Assembly (NCBI GenBank): GCA_021730285.1
Contig: CP082962.1
Coordinates: forward strand, 930,001-994,000
Direction: 5' to 3'
DNA: 64,000 nt
DNA from: Desulfovibrio sp. JY
GTDB lineage: Bacteria > Desulfobacterota > Desulfovibrionia > Desulfovibrionales > Desulfovibrionaceae
Position numbers and translations under genes: made by a program. The notes under the pieces were generated by a model. It worked only from the letters and a program-made list of their open reading frames with translations. It was not told where the DNA came from and searched no databases. This document shows positions 6,426 to 17,049 of the stretch, piece by piece (the first letter of the stretch is position 1; every line of letters starts with the position of its first letter).

Positions 6426-8969
6426 ATGGCGCCCCATTCTTTCGGCGAACACCTTCGCCGCAGACGGCTGGCCCTTCTGGCCGAGGACCCTCGTTATTCC
6501 CTGCGCCGCCTGGCCGCGCGCCTGGGCATCCAGCCGTCCTACCTAAGCCGCCTGGAACGCGGCGCGGTCCCGAGCCTGTCCGAAAAGCACATCCTGGCCC
6601 TGGCCGGGGAGTTGGGCGAAAACCCCGACGCCCTGCTTGCCCTGGCCGGCAAGATCGCCTCGGACGTGCGGGAAGCCCTGCTCGCCCGGCCCGAGGCCTT
6701 TGCCAGCCTCATCCGGCGGTTGCGCGCCCGCCCCGACGCGGACGTCGCCGCCTGCGCCAACGCGGACGCGCTTTTGACCTCGTTTCGCGAAACCCAGCGC
6801 CTGGGGCGGGTGGGCAGCTTCAGCCGGGACCTCGTCACCGACGAGGCCTTCTGGTCCGAGGAATGCTTCCGCATTTTCGGCCTGCCACCGAACGGAGCGT
6901 CCTTAAGCTACGCCGACTTCCTGGCCCTGGTCCATCCCGAGGACCGGGGCAAGGTGGAGGCCGCGCGCCGACGGCTGCAAGCCAAGAGTTCCCAACTGCA
7001 CTACACCTACCGCTTTCGGCGCGCCGACGGCCTGTGGCGGCATGCCCGGACCGTAGCCCGCTCCGAGGTCGATGCCGCGGGAAAGGTGGCGCGCTACCAC
7101 GGCACCGTCCAGGACGTGACCACCGAACAACAGGCCCAGGAACATCTGCGTTCCATGGCCCGCTTCCCCGAGGATAACCCCTTTCCCGTCATGCGCGTGG
7201 GCCGCGACGGGCACCTTGCCTACGCCAACGCCGCCAGCGCCCCGCTGCTCGACGCCCTGGGCATGGCCGTGGGCCGGCCCGTGACGGCGGAACTCGCCGC
7301 CTGTGTGGCCAGGGCCCGGGAGACGGGGGCGCGCCAGGAACTCGACGTACCCGTCGGCGAAAATATTTTCGCCATCGTCGTGTCGCCCTCCCCGCTTTGG
7401 GGTGAGGCCAACTGCTACGGCCGCGACGTCACGGTGGAACGGCGGGTCGCCTCAGGCGCCGCCGACGGCGAGGGCTGTTGCCGGCAGCTGTTCGACGCCG
7501 CGCCCATCGGCATTTTCCGGGCTTTGGTCTCTGGCCGGCTGCTCACCGCCAACCCGGCCATGGCCACGATGTTCGGCTACGGCTCGCCAAAGGACATGTA
7601 CGCCCACCTCGGGCACAACGCCGGGCTGTGCTACCGCGACCCGAAACGTCGTGACGAGATCGTGCGCCGGCTGTCCCGGGACGGCACAATCGGCAGTTTC
7701 GAGAACCCCTATCTGCGCAAGGACGGGACGGAATTCACCGGCAACCTGCACGCCCGGCTGACCGTTTCCGAGACGGGCGAGCCCGTGGTCGAGGGGTTTG
7801 TGGAGGACGCCACGGCCCGCAAGCTGGCGCGGCAGGAACTGGCGGAACGCGAGGAGCGCCTGCAAAACCACCTGCGCAACTTTCCCCTGCCCACCCTGAC
7901 CTTTCGGCTGCGCGACCGGGAGCTGGTGCTCTCAAGCGCCAACAAGGCGGCCGAAGCCCTTTTCAAGGGGCGAATCGGTTCCTGTATGGAAGCACCGGCC
8001 GGGGCCATTTTCGACGAGGCCCCGGAGGTCTACCTGGCCCTTTGGAGCGCCCTGGAATCGCGCACGACCGAAAGCCGGCAACTTCTTTTCCGGCCGCCGG
8101 GCGCGACCGAGCCGGGGCTTTTCGCCATGACCTTCGTTGCCGCCGCCCCGGACACGGTCATGCTCCACGCCGAGGAAATCACCGCCCTGGCCCGCACACG
8201 CGAGGCCCTGCGGCGCGTCAACGACCAGTTGCGCGGCATTTTGGACCACGTGCCCTGCGCCGTCTATTTCAAGGACCCGCAAGGGCGCTGCATCATGGTC
8301 AACCGGGCCATGGAAGAGCTGTTCGGCCGGCCGGCCGCAGACATCGTCGGACATCCGCCCGGGCACGTGCACGTCCCGGAGGTGGCGGCGCGCATCGGCG
8401 AGGACGACCGGCGGGTCATGGAGACGGGACAGGCGCTTACTTTCGAGGAGGAAATCATCGCTAAGGGGGAGACCCGGACATTTCTCACCACCAAGGCCCC
8501 GCTTTGCGACGCCTCGGGACGGCCCTACGGGCTGTGCGGCATATCGCTGGACATCACGGCGGCCAAGGCGCTCGAACGGGACATTAATGCCGAACGCGAC
8601 ACCCTGGATTCGGTGCTGGCCTACGTGCCCTACGCCGCGAGCCTGGTCGGGGCCGACGGACGCACGCTTTTTCTCAACCAGCGCTTCATCGATCTGGTGG
8701 GCTACGATCTGGAAGACATTCCGGACGCGCGGGCCTGGATGCGCAAGGCCTACCCCGACCCGACGCTGCGGGCAAAGGTGGTTGCCGATTGGCAGGGGGA
8801 ACTCGGCTCGAATTCCCGGCGGGTCTATCCGGTCCGTTGCGGCGACGGCGTCACCCGCAACCTCGATTTCAACGTCGTGGCCCTGCCGGACGGCCGCATG
8901 CTGCTCACCATAAACAAGGCCGAAGGCCCGGGAACGACGGAGGAAGACCAGCCTAGGCGATCCGGTTGA
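6426..8969 (+). CDS. XRE-type HTH regulator with multiple PAS domains
   Basis: An 847-residue cytosolic protein. Residues 1-75 form an XRE-family helix-turn-helix (LRRLAARLGIQPSYLSRLERG). The rest is a run of about five or six PAS/PAC modules: a clear PAS_3-type at about 125-235 (FWSEECFRIFGLPP, ending in QDVTTEQ), a degenerate one to about 340, then modules ending near GFVEDATARK, GISLDITAAK and the C-terminus. There is no histidine kinase, GGDEF or EAL domain, so the output is presumably DNA binding. The ATG at 6426 lacks a Shine-Dalgarno and sits five bases after a GTGCAC palindrome. Its last 17 bases overlap the convergent gene at 8953. The sensed signal is unknown. Confidence 0.85.
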   Translation: MAPHSFGEHLRRRRLALLAEDPRYSLRRLAARLGIQPSYLSRLERGAVPSLSEKHILALAGELGENPDALLALAGKIASDVREALLARPEAFASLIRRLRARPDADVAACANADALLTSFRETQRLGRVGSFSRDLVTDEAFWSEECFRIFGLPPNGASLSYADFLALVHPEDRGKVEAARRRLQAKSSQLHYTYRFRRADGLWRHARTVARSEVDAAGKVARYHGTVQDVTTEQQAQEHLRSMARFPEDNPFPVMRVGRDGHLAYANAASAPLLDALGMAVGRPVTAELAACVARARETGARQELDVPVGENIFAIVVSPSPLWGEANCYGRDVTVERRVASGAADGEGCCRQLFDAAPIGIFRALVSGRLLTANPAMATMFGYGSPKDMYAHLGHNAGLCYRDPKRRDEIVRRLSRDGTIGSFENPYLRKDGTEFTGNLHARLTVSETGEPVVEGFVEDATARKLARQELAEREERLQNHLRNFPLPTLTFRLRDRELVLSSANKAAEALFKGRIGSCMEAPAGAIFDEAPEVYLALWSALESRTTESRQLLFRPPGATEPGLFAMTFVAAAPDTVMLHAEEITALARTREALRRVNDQLRGILDHVPCAVYFKDPQGRCIMVNRAMEELFGRPAADIVGHPPGHVHVPEVAARIGEDDRRVMETGQALTFEEEIIAKGETRTFLTTKAPLCDASGRPYGLCGISLDITAAKALERDINAERDTLDSVLAYVPYAASLVGADGRTLFLNQRFIDLVGYDLEDIPDARAWMRKAYPDPTLRAKVVADWQGELGSNSRRVYPVRCGDGVTRNLDFNVVALPDGRMLLTINKAEGPGTTEEDQPRRSG

Positions 8970-9507
8970 GCACGTCCGTGGCCGAGGCAAAATCGGCTCC
9001 GGCCGCGCGCATGGCGGTAATGGCCCGGTCGCAGTCCCCGGGCGTACTCTCCACGCCGGCGATGGCGTCGGTCACCACGGTCACGGCGAATCCCCTTTCC
9101 AGCGCGCCGAGCACGGCTTCCCTGACGCAGTACTCCGTGGCCACCCCGGCCACGTACAGGCGACCGCCGCCGGCAACCAGGCTGCGCAGCAGGACCTCGG
9201 CATGGCTGTGGGCGAAAAGCGACAGGGAATCCTTGTTGAAGACAATGTCTCCCGGGCCGGGGGTCAGAGCGTCGACCACGCGGGCCCCAGGCGTGCCCAT
9301 GACGCAGTGCGACGGCCAGGTCGCGAACTCTTCGGAATCCTCGGGATGGGCGTCGTTGTCGTAGACCACGGCCTCGCCGTCGGCGCGAAAGGCGTTGCGC
9401 AAGGCGACAATGGGCGCGGTCACCGCCTGCCCCTTGGGGAAAGAAAGCTTTCCTTCCGGCAAAATGAAATCGTTGAGCATGTCGACGATAAGCAGCACGT
9501 TATCCAT
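8953..9507 (-). CDS. Nicotinamidase-like cysteine hydrolase (isochorismatase family)
   Basis: A 184-residue member of the isochorismatase superfamily. The catalytic triad is visible as D9 (LIVDMLNDF), K92 (VFNKDSLS) and C127 (GVATEYCV). The segment WPSHCVMGTPGA and the D52/H54/H67 pattern match nicotinamidases, which bind a metal and hydrolyse nicotinamide to nicotinate in NAD salvage. The exact substrate is an inference, since related amidases share this fold. The ATG has GGAAGG eight to ten bases upstream; 15 further in-frame codons upstream are unlikely to be used. It lies 13 bases downstream of the SGNH gene on the same strand and overlaps the end of the HTH-PAS gene. Confidence 0.8.
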   Translation of the reverse strand: MDNVLLIVDMLNDFILPEGKLSFPKGQAVTAPIVALRNAFRADGEAVVYDNDAHPEDSEEFATWPSHCVMGTPGARVVDALTPGPGDIVFNKDSLSLFAHSHAEVLLRSLVAGGGRLYVAGVATEYCVREAVLGALERGFAVTVVTDAIAGVESTPGDCDRAITAMRAAGADFASATDVLNRIA

Positions 9508-9520
9508 GACGGGTCCTTCC

Positions 9521-10579
9521 TTACTCCGGATTCCGCGAAAAAACGGCCTCATGACCGCCGGCGGCCGCCGGCGCGGGCGCGAGGATGGCCTTTTGCAAGA
9601 GCCCGGCCATCTCGGCGTTGAGCTTCACATTGGCGTGGGTGTCCACGCTGTTGACCACCATGTCCCCGGGATCGCGGCCGGCGAGAATCGGCGTCAGGTC
9701 CACGGTTTCCACGCCCTTGCCCTTGAAATACGCGGCCACGCGGGCGGTCATGGGCGCGGTGCCGGCCACGTCGGCAAGGCTCGGGATGATCAGCGCGATC
9801 AGCCGGACGTGGCGCAGCCGGCACCAGTCCACGATGGAGTCGAGCTCACGGGCATGCTCGTTCCAGACCGCCGGATCGGCGTAGGCCGCGCGCAGTCGGT
9901 CCCAGAACGTCCTGGCCGCGTCCTCCACATTGCCCATGCGCGCCAGCCGCCAGTAGACGAAATTGGCCAGGGCGAAATGGTCCACCAGGTACTTGGTCAC
10001 CGTCCCCCTGGGAAATTGCACGGTAAACGGCAACGGGAATTTGGTTTTTTCCGCCGCCCGGTAGATGTCGTTGACGAAATAGGCCAGCACCACCACGTCC
10101 GGGGTCTGGGGATAGCTTTCCAGGGCCTTGTCCTCGTCCACGGTGTCCCAGCCGATCTTGGAGGCGTTGGCCACGCGCCAGCCCGCCCCGAGGTCCCGGC
10201 CCAGCACGTCGCCGAAGCGGTCGGCGACGTTGTCGATGCCGTGCCCGGCGGCAAAGGAATCCCCCACCACCAGCACCAGCTTTTCGCCGGGAGCCTTGGG
10301 ACGCGGTTCGGCGTCACGATAGCCGAGGCTGTTGACCGGATGCCAATGGCGCGCGAACCAGTTGCGGCTGGACATGGTGATGTTGAAGCCGTCGGACTGG
10401 GCGAAAAAAAGGGCCATGGCCACTTCGAGGACAAGCAAGGCCGCCAGCATGGCGTCCAGGGCGACGAGCACGCCCATGCCGCCGGTGCGGGCGCGGCCGC
10501 GCCGCAGGCGCGAAAGCCCCCACATGACGACAAGGTTCAACGCGCAAAGCGCGACAACAGCATAAAGGATGTACATCAT
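9521..10579 (-). CDS. Membrane-anchored SGNH-hydrolase-like protein
   Basis: A 352-residue protein with two N-terminal membrane segments (about residues 2-20 and 36-60) followed by an exported SGNH/GDSL domain. Block I is VVGDSFAAGHG near residue 108, the Asn block is FVNDIYR near 170, and a DTHANVKLNAE segment near 320 occupies the position of the catalytic Asp-x-x-His. Such proteins often edit acyl groups of surface glycans, but substrate is not evident. Two adjacent ATG codons are possible starts. It lies between plsY and the nicotinamidase-like gene in a minus-strand cluster. Confidence 0.75.
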   Translation of the reverse strand: MMYILYAVVALCALNLVVMWGLSRLRRGRARTGGMGVLVALDAMLAALLVLEVAMALFFAQSDGFNITMSSRNWFARHWHPVNSLGYRDAEPRPKAPGEKLVLVVGDSFAAGHGIDNVADRFGDVLGRDLGAGWRVANASKIGWDTVDEDKALESYPQTPDVVVLAYFVNDIYRAAEKTKFPLPFTVQFPRGTVTKYLVDHFALANFVYWRLARMGNVEDAARTFWDRLRAAYADPAVWNEHARELDSIVDWCRLRHVRLIALIIPSLADVAGTAPMTARVAAYFKGKGVETVDLTPILAGRDPGDMVVNSVDTHANVKLNAEMAGLLQKAILAPAPAAAGGHEAVFSRNPE

Positions 10580-10594
10580 GGGCGTCCGGCGGGG

Positions 10595-11188
10595 TTAACG
10601 GCTCTTACGCCAGGACTTTTCCTGCCCGGCCACCAGCCGGGAGATGTTCTCGCGATGCTTGACGATGACCAGCACCGCCACGACCAGGGCGGCGAAGGTC
10701 AACGCGCAGGGACCAAGCCAATACAGAAGCACCGGCAGGCACACGGCCAACGTCAGCGAACCGGCGGAGACGAACCCCGTGGCCCAGATGACCAGCACGC
10801 AGGCCGCCACGGACACAAGCGCCGCAACCGGAGCCGCGCCCAGAAACACACCGATGGTGGTGGCCACGCCCTTGCCGCCCTTGCCGTACAAAAAGACCGA
10901 ATACATGTGGCCGACCACGGCCACGACGATGACCAGGGTCATAAAGACCGCGCCGCCGTGCATGGCCCGGGCCACCAGCACCGGCAACAGCCCCTTGAGC
11001 AGGTCCAGGACCAGGGTCAGCACGCCGTAGCGCGTGCCGCAAAGCCGCGCCACATTGGTGGCCCCGGTGTTGCGGCTGCCGGCAAGCCTGGGGTCCACAC
11101 CGCAAGAGGCCTTGGCCACGGCCAGACCGAAGGGAAAGGCCGCGACAAGGTAGGTCAGCACGAGGAAAGCAACATGCGCAATGCCCAT
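10595..11188 (-). CDS. plsY: Glycerol-3-phosphate acyltransferase PlsY
   Basis: Integral membrane enzyme that acylates glycerol 3-phosphate at position 1 using acyl-phosphate, the first step of phospholipid synthesis. The protein is about 197 residues with five predicted membrane helices. PlsY motifs are visible: AAFPFGLAVAK at the end of helix one, GSRNTGATNVAR for phosphate binding, and GHMYSVFLYGKGGKGVATTIG. I prefer the ATG at 11188 (MGIAHV), which has GGAG six bases upstream; ATGs at 11200 and 11203 are too close to their GGGGAG. The SGNH gene follows after 15 bases. The partner acyl-ACP phosphotransferase PlsX is not in the window. Confidence 0.93.
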   Translation of the reverse strand: MGIAHVAFLVLTYLVAAFPFGLAVAKASCGVDPRLAGSRNTGATNVARLCGTRYGVLTLVLDLLKGLLPVLVARAMHGGAVFMTLVIVVAVVGHMYSVFLYGKGGKGVATTIGVFLGAAPVAALVSVAACVLVIWATGFVSAGSLTLAVCLPVLLYWLGPCALTFAALVVAVLVIVKHRENISRLVAGQEKSWRKSR

Positions 11189-11293
11189 TTCAAACTCCAT
11201 CATCTCCCCAGGAAGGGAGGTTCGGTGGAAATTTCCCCAATGGGGTGGTCAAGGAGGGAGCAAAGCCCCCTTTAAAAAGTTTTTGAAGGGGAT

Positions 11294-11327
11294 CCGGGGG
11301 AAACTTTTTTCAAAAAGTTTCCCCCGG
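11294..11327. repeat. Single A-type palindrome downstream of the RNB gene
   Basis: Arms CCGGGGGAAACTTTTT and complement around a TC spacer, with the tail CCTTCAAAAACTTTTT on the minus strand. It lies between the RNB gene stop (11355) and plsY. This copy has GGGAAAC where others have GGGAACCC, with both arms changed together. Confidence 0.75.
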
Positions 11328-11354
11328 CCGCCGGAGGCATTTCTTCCCCTCTAC

Positions 11355-13472
11355 CTACCCTTCGGCACCCATGAAAAACGCCTCGGCGCCCTCGGGCAGC
11401 CGGGCCGGAATCTCCTCCGCGCCAAAGACGCGCAGCTCGTTCGTCAACGGATCGATCCTGCCCAGGCGTAGCGCATAGCGCTGGCCGATGTAAATCGTGT
11501 CGCCCAGGGTGTCCTTCGTGGCCCGGACATACATCTGCATGTCGGGCAGGGCCAGGGACACGAATCCGCCGCCGCCGAGATCCACCACGATGCCCTCGAA
11601 GGTGCGCTCGCGGCAGTTGCATTGCAGGTACAACAGCTTCCAGTAGCGCGGCCGGAACCGCTGCACCCGGCCCACGGCCTCGAGGCGCGACGTCAGCTCG
11701 GGCAGCCGGGCCTCAAGTTCCCCCCGGCTCCAGCGCGGCGCGCCGGTGCGCAGCAGGCTTTCGAGCTGGGCCAGGTTGATGAGGTCGCCGTAACGCCGCA
11801 GGGGCGAGGTGACCGGGGCATAGGCCGAGGCGGCCAGGGTGGCGTGGGGCCTGGGATCGGGTTCGGTCAGGGTCGGGGGCAACTCGCGCACCACCCGCTG
11901 GATCGAGGGCGGATCGCCGTGCACGCCCCGGACCTCCGGAGAAAGGGTCGCGTCCTGGGTGCGAAACAGCATGGCCGCGCCATGCGACACCGCATACTCG
12001 GCGGCGGCGGTATTGCCGAGAATCATGAACTCGCTGACCATGAGCTGGGACTTGGGATAGCTCGGGCACAGCCCCATCTCCACGGTCACGTTGTCGGGAT
12101 AGCCCGAAAGCATAATGTCCGGATCGGGCCGCTCGATGATCACCGCCCCGCGCTCCAGGCGCTTTTGCCGCAGCGCGACGGCCAGGGCATGGCCCAACTT
12201 GTAGGACTGCGGCGCATCGCCGGCGTCGAGGGCCGCTTCCACGGCGGCATAGGTGGTGTTTTCGGCCAGGCGGACGAAGGTCTTGCGCATGGCGAAACCA
12301 AGCACGTCGCCTTCCTCGGAAAACTCCCACTCCATGACGAGCGAAGGCCGCACCTCGCCGGCAAGCAGGCTGTAAAGCCCGGTGCCGAGCGCCTCGGGCA
12401 GCATGTGGCTGACCCCCTCGGGCAGATAGAGGCTCGAGGCCCGGTAGGCCACAGCCCTATCGAGGGGGCCGTCGAATTCCCAGTCCAGGGCCGGATCGGC
12501 CAGGGCCAGGACCAGCCGGATGCCGCCGCCCGGGCGGGGCTCGGCGTAAAAGGCGTCGTCGATGTCGCGGGTGGTCGGGGAATCGACGCTGACAAAGGGA
12601 ATGGGCTCGGGCTCCTGGCACAGGGCCGAAAGCCCGGCCCGACGCGCCTCCACCTCGGCGGCAAGCGGTTGCCACCAGTCGTCCCCGGCGGCGTAATCGG
12701 CCTGATCGAGCAGATAATTGTAGTGCGGCGGGACAATGCCCCACTGTGTGGCCAGGATGTAGGCCTGGAACGGATGATCGGGCAGGCCCTTTTTCAGCAT
12801 GGCCCACAGGGTGGCGGACTCGGGGTCTTCGGCGTCGGCCATGAGCCTGTGCAGCAGTTTCTTAAGCTTCTCCGCCGCATCGGGATCGAGCTTGGCGGCC
12901 AGATTCGCACCCTTCTTGCGGTCGCCGGAAAGCCAGCCCTGCCAGAGCTCCTTGAAAAACGTCTGGCCGGCCACCACCACCTTTTCGCGTTCCTCGGCCA
13001 GGGCGGCTTCGGCCATGCGCCGCTCCACCAGCTCGGCCGGGAACACCTCGAACTTGGGCGGATGGAACTTGAAATGCGTCTTGCAGCCCAAAAGCGCCCG
13101 GCCCATGGCCGCCACGGCGTCCACGTCCGGGTCCTCGCCCACAAGCCCGGCGAACCACTCGGCCGACTCCTCGCGCACCTCGCCCTGGGCCAGCTCCCAC
13201 AGCTCCAGCGGGGCAATGGCCTTGGCCGCGGCCTCGCGCCTGGCCTGATGCGCGGCCAGGATCTCCAGCATCTCGCTGCGGTCCCTGGTCCCGTCATAGC
13301 GCGGCCCCATCCAGGGCAGCACCCGGGAGGCAGCCAGCTTCTCCTCACGCTTGGTCAACGTGTAAAGCCGCAAACGGCCCGAAGATTCCTCCAACACCCA
13401 GGCGACCTGAGGCTGGTTGCCCTGCATGAACTCCACCAGGCACCCCGGCCCGGCATACCGTTCCAACGCCAT
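11355..13472 (-). CDS. RNB-domain (RNase II family) exoribonuclease
   Basis: A 705-residue cytosolic protein of the RNase II/R family, which degrades RNA processively from the 3' end. The RNB domain covers roughly residues 290-620; the magnesium-binding aspartates are in DSPTTRDIDDAF near residue 300, and TSPLRRYGDLINLAQL near 570 is the conserved arginine helix. The N-terminal 280 residues do not look like cold-shock domains but like the extension of the VacB-like group found in deltaproteobacteria and cyanobacteria. A C-terminal beta-rich stretch of about 70 residues may be an S1-like end. The ATG at 13472 is the natural start. A palindrome follows its stop. Confidence 0.87.
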   Translation of the reverse strand: MALERYAGPGCLVEFMQGNQPQVAWVLEESSGRLRLYTLTKREEKLAASRVLPWMGPRYDGTRDRSEMLEILAAHQARREAAAKAIAPLELWELAQGEVREESAEWFAGLVGEDPDVDAVAAMGRALLGCKTHFKFHPPKFEVFPAELVERRMAEAALAEEREKVVVAGQTFFKELWQGWLSGDRKKGANLAAKLDPDAAEKLKKLLHRLMADAEDPESATLWAMLKKGLPDHPFQAYILATQWGIVPPHYNYLLDQADYAAGDDWWQPLAAEVEARRAGLSALCQEPEPIPFVSVDSPTTRDIDDAFYAEPRPGGGIRLVLALADPALDWEFDGPLDRAVAYRASSLYLPEGVSHMLPEALGTGLYSLLAGEVRPSLVMEWEFSEEGDVLGFAMRKTFVRLAENTTYAAVEAALDAGDAPQSYKLGHALAVALRQKRLERGAVIIERPDPDIMLSGYPDNVTVEMGLCPSYPKSQLMVSEFMILGNTAAAEYAVSHGAAMLFRTQDATLSPEVRGVHGDPPSIQRVVRELPPTLTEPDPRPHATLAASAYAPVTSPLRRYGDLINLAQLESLLRTGAPRWSRGELEARLPELTSRLEAVGRVQRFRPRYWKLLYLQCNCRERTFEGIVVDLGGGGFVSLALPDMQMYVRATKDTLGDTIYIGQRYALRLGRIDPLTNELRVFGAEEIPARLPEGAEAFFMGAEG

Positions 13473-13509
13473 GTTGTGTGTATATCCTTATTAGAGAAGA
13501 GATGAGGAA

Positions 13510-13870
13510 CCGGGGGAGGGAACCCTTTTTTGCAAAAAAGGGTTCCCTCCCCCGGACCCCCACCCTCCCCAAAAACTTCAATGGGGGCTCTGCGTCCCCT
13601 CCTTCACGTTCTTTACATGCGGCGCTTCGCCGCCGGCGCACCTTGTCGCCGCAATTGCGTCCGGCGTCGAGGCGCAACGCGCCTCGTGCCGCCGGGCCGA
13701 TTGCGGCGACAAACGTTCGAGCCTCCGCCAACCTGCCACACGCCCGCTTCGCCAAAGCCGAATCGGGGGGTCCGGGGGGCCCGTGGCCTCCCGGCGGGTC
13801 CAGGGCAGCGCCCTGGCAGGGTCCGGGGCAGCGCCCCGGCTCTCCCGGTTCCCCCGGCTCCTGCCGCTCC
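13510..13870. repeat. Three-block intergenic repeat element, copy 2 (blocks A-B-C)
   Basis: This fills the 403-base gap between the RNB gene and the purH-like gene. Block A is a perfect 22-base-arm palindrome (13510-13555). Block B (13643-13712) is the same 70-base palindrome as at 1259-1328, with only isolated base differences by eye; the surrounding 30 bases are also conserved. Block C (about 13770-13870) has GGGGGGTCCGGGGGGCCCG followed by small CAGGGCAGCGCCCTGG hairpins. As in copy 1, C abuts the stop codon of the adjacent minus-strand gene and A is farthest from it. No gene is evident here. Confidence 0.8.
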
Positions 13871-13875
13871 TGCCG

Positions 13876-15153
13876 CTAGTGCCGAAACGACCGCTGGCCG
13901 GTGAAGACCATGGCCACTTGCGGCGTGGCCTCGTTGCAGGCGGCGACGACTTCGGTGTCGCGGATGGAGCCGCCGGGCTGGGCGATGGCGGTCACGCCCG
14001 CGCCGATGCACAGGTCCACGCCGTCGCGGAAGGGGAAAAAGCCGTCGGACACCAGCACCGAGCCGATAAGCCCGCCGTTCGTGGCCTCGGTGCGCTTGTC
14101 GATATCTTCGAGAAGTTTGGCCGCCTCGGGATCGGTCTTGGCCTTGAGCTTCAGTTCGTAGAGCGACATTTTGCAGGCGGCGAAGGCCAGTCCGTCGGCG
14201 TACTTGGTCTTGGCCTTGTGGATGGTGAGCTCCACCACGCCGACGCGGTCCTGTTCGCCGGTGCCGATGCCCACGGTCGCGCCGTTCTTGACGAAGATGA
14301 CGGAATTGGAGGTCACGCCGGCTTCCACGGCCCAGGCGAAGAGCAGGTCTTCGGCCTCGGCCGGGCTCGGAGCCCGGGCGGTGACGGTGGTGCCGGCCTT
14401 GTCGGTCGCCGTGGCCGGCAGGAAGTCCCCGGCGGCAAGGATGCGGTTGCGGAAGGAGAACTGAAGCACCATGCCGCCGTCGGCCAGGCATTTGACGTCG
14501 AGGAACGGCTGGCCCACGAGCTTTTCCAGCTGGGCCAGCCCCGGCAGCTTGAAGATGCGCAGATTCTTTTTGGACTTGAGGATTTCCAACGCCTTGGGCT
14601 CGTAGTCCGGGGCGGCCACCACTTCGAAATAAACGGCATTGATTTTTTCCGCCGTGGCCACGTCGAGGGTGCGGTTGACCACGATGGCCCCGCCGAAGGC
14701 GGCGATGCGGTCCGCGTGGAAGGCGGCCTCGAAAGCCGGGCACAACCCGTCGTCGGACCAGGCCGCGCCGCAGGGATTGTTGTGCTTCAAAATGACGGCG
14801 GCGGGCTTTCGGGTCAGGTACTGCAGGATGTTGACCCCGTTGTCCACGTCGGTCAGGTTGGTCTTGCCGGGATGTTTGCCCGATTGCAGCAGGTGCTCCT
14901 CGGTGGCGGCGCAGACAAGCCCGTCGCCCGGCCCCCGGAAGGTCACGCCGCCAAGGGTCAGCCGGCCTTCAGTCGGTGCGTAGAGGGCGGCCGGCTGGTC
15001 GGGATTTTCCCCGTAACGCAGGCCCTTTTCCTGGCCGTCGATGGTCCAGGTCCTTTTGGCGAAGGTCAGTTCGGCATCGCCCAGACGGATGACCAGTTCG
15101 GCCGGAAAAGGATCCTCCACCATAGTGGTGTACATTTTCTTCAAGTCACTCAT
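13876..15153 (-). CDS. Stand-alone AICAR formyltransferase (PurH-like)
   Basis: Catalyses formylation of AICAR with 10-formyltetrahydrofolate, the ninth step of purine synthesis. The 425-residue protein corresponds to the transformylase part of PurH: LRYGENPDQPAALY near residue 45, LKHNNPCGAAW near 120 with the catalytic Lys-His, and the C-terminal QPGGSIRD segment. The N-terminal IMP cyclohydrolase domain of ordinary bifunctional PurH (about 520 residues) is absent, as known for some archaea and sulfate reducers, so a separate cyclohydrolase should exist elsewhere. The ATG at 15153 has AAGGAG nine bases upstream. It is divergent from 15306 and purA, which acts later in the same pathway. Confidence 0.9.
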   Translation of the reverse strand: MSDLKKMYTTMVEDPFPAELVIRLGDAELTFAKRTWTIDGQEKGLRYGENPDQPAALYAPTEGRLTLGGVTFRGPGDGLVCAATEEHLLQSGKHPGKTNLTDVDNGVNILQYLTRKPAAVILKHNNPCGAAWSDDGLCPAFEAAFHADRIAAFGGAIVVNRTLDVATAEKINAVYFEVVAAPDYEPKALEILKSKKNLRIFKLPGLAQLEKLVGQPFLDVKCLADGGMVLQFSFRNRILAAGDFLPATATDKAGTTVTARAPSPAEAEDLLFAWAVEAGVTSNSVIFVKNGATVGIGTGEQDRVGVVELTIHKAKTKYADGLAFAACKMSLYELKLKAKTDPEAAKLLEDIDKRTEATNGGLIGSVLVSDGFFPFRDGVDLCIGAGVTAIAQPGGSIRDTEVVAACNEATPQVAMVFTGQRSFRH

Positions 15154-15305
15154 ATCGTGGCCGCTCCTTGCGCGTTATCTGCGAGCGCATGCCTAGCACA
15201 GCCGGGAAGCGGCGGCAAATTGCATTTGGAAGGCCCGGCCAATTCTGCTACGAAGGCCTGTCCGCCCGGTAAGGACGGCCGCATTTCGGGGTTAGAGGTA
15301 CGATC

Positions 15306-16992
<1,687 letters not shown>

Positions 16993-17007
16993 CCGGAGCG
17001 CCGCCCC

Positions 17008-17036
17008 GGCGGGCGGGGGAAAAGCCCCCGCCCGCC
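17008..17036. other. GC-rich hairpin between purA and holB
   Basis: Perfect 12-pair stem GGCGGGCGGGGG/CCCCCGCCCGCC with an AAAAG loop, in the 57-base gap between purA and holB. There is no T tract after it, so it may attenuate or stabilise the message rather than terminate it. Confidence 0.5.
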
Positions 17037-17049
17037 ATGACATCCCACC

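Noticed and set aside
9395..11275. Plus-strand open frame of 626 codons opposite the SGNH and plsY genes
   Set aside because: Composition is His/Gly/Gln-rich shadow sequence; plsY and the SGNH gene on the other strand have clear motifs.
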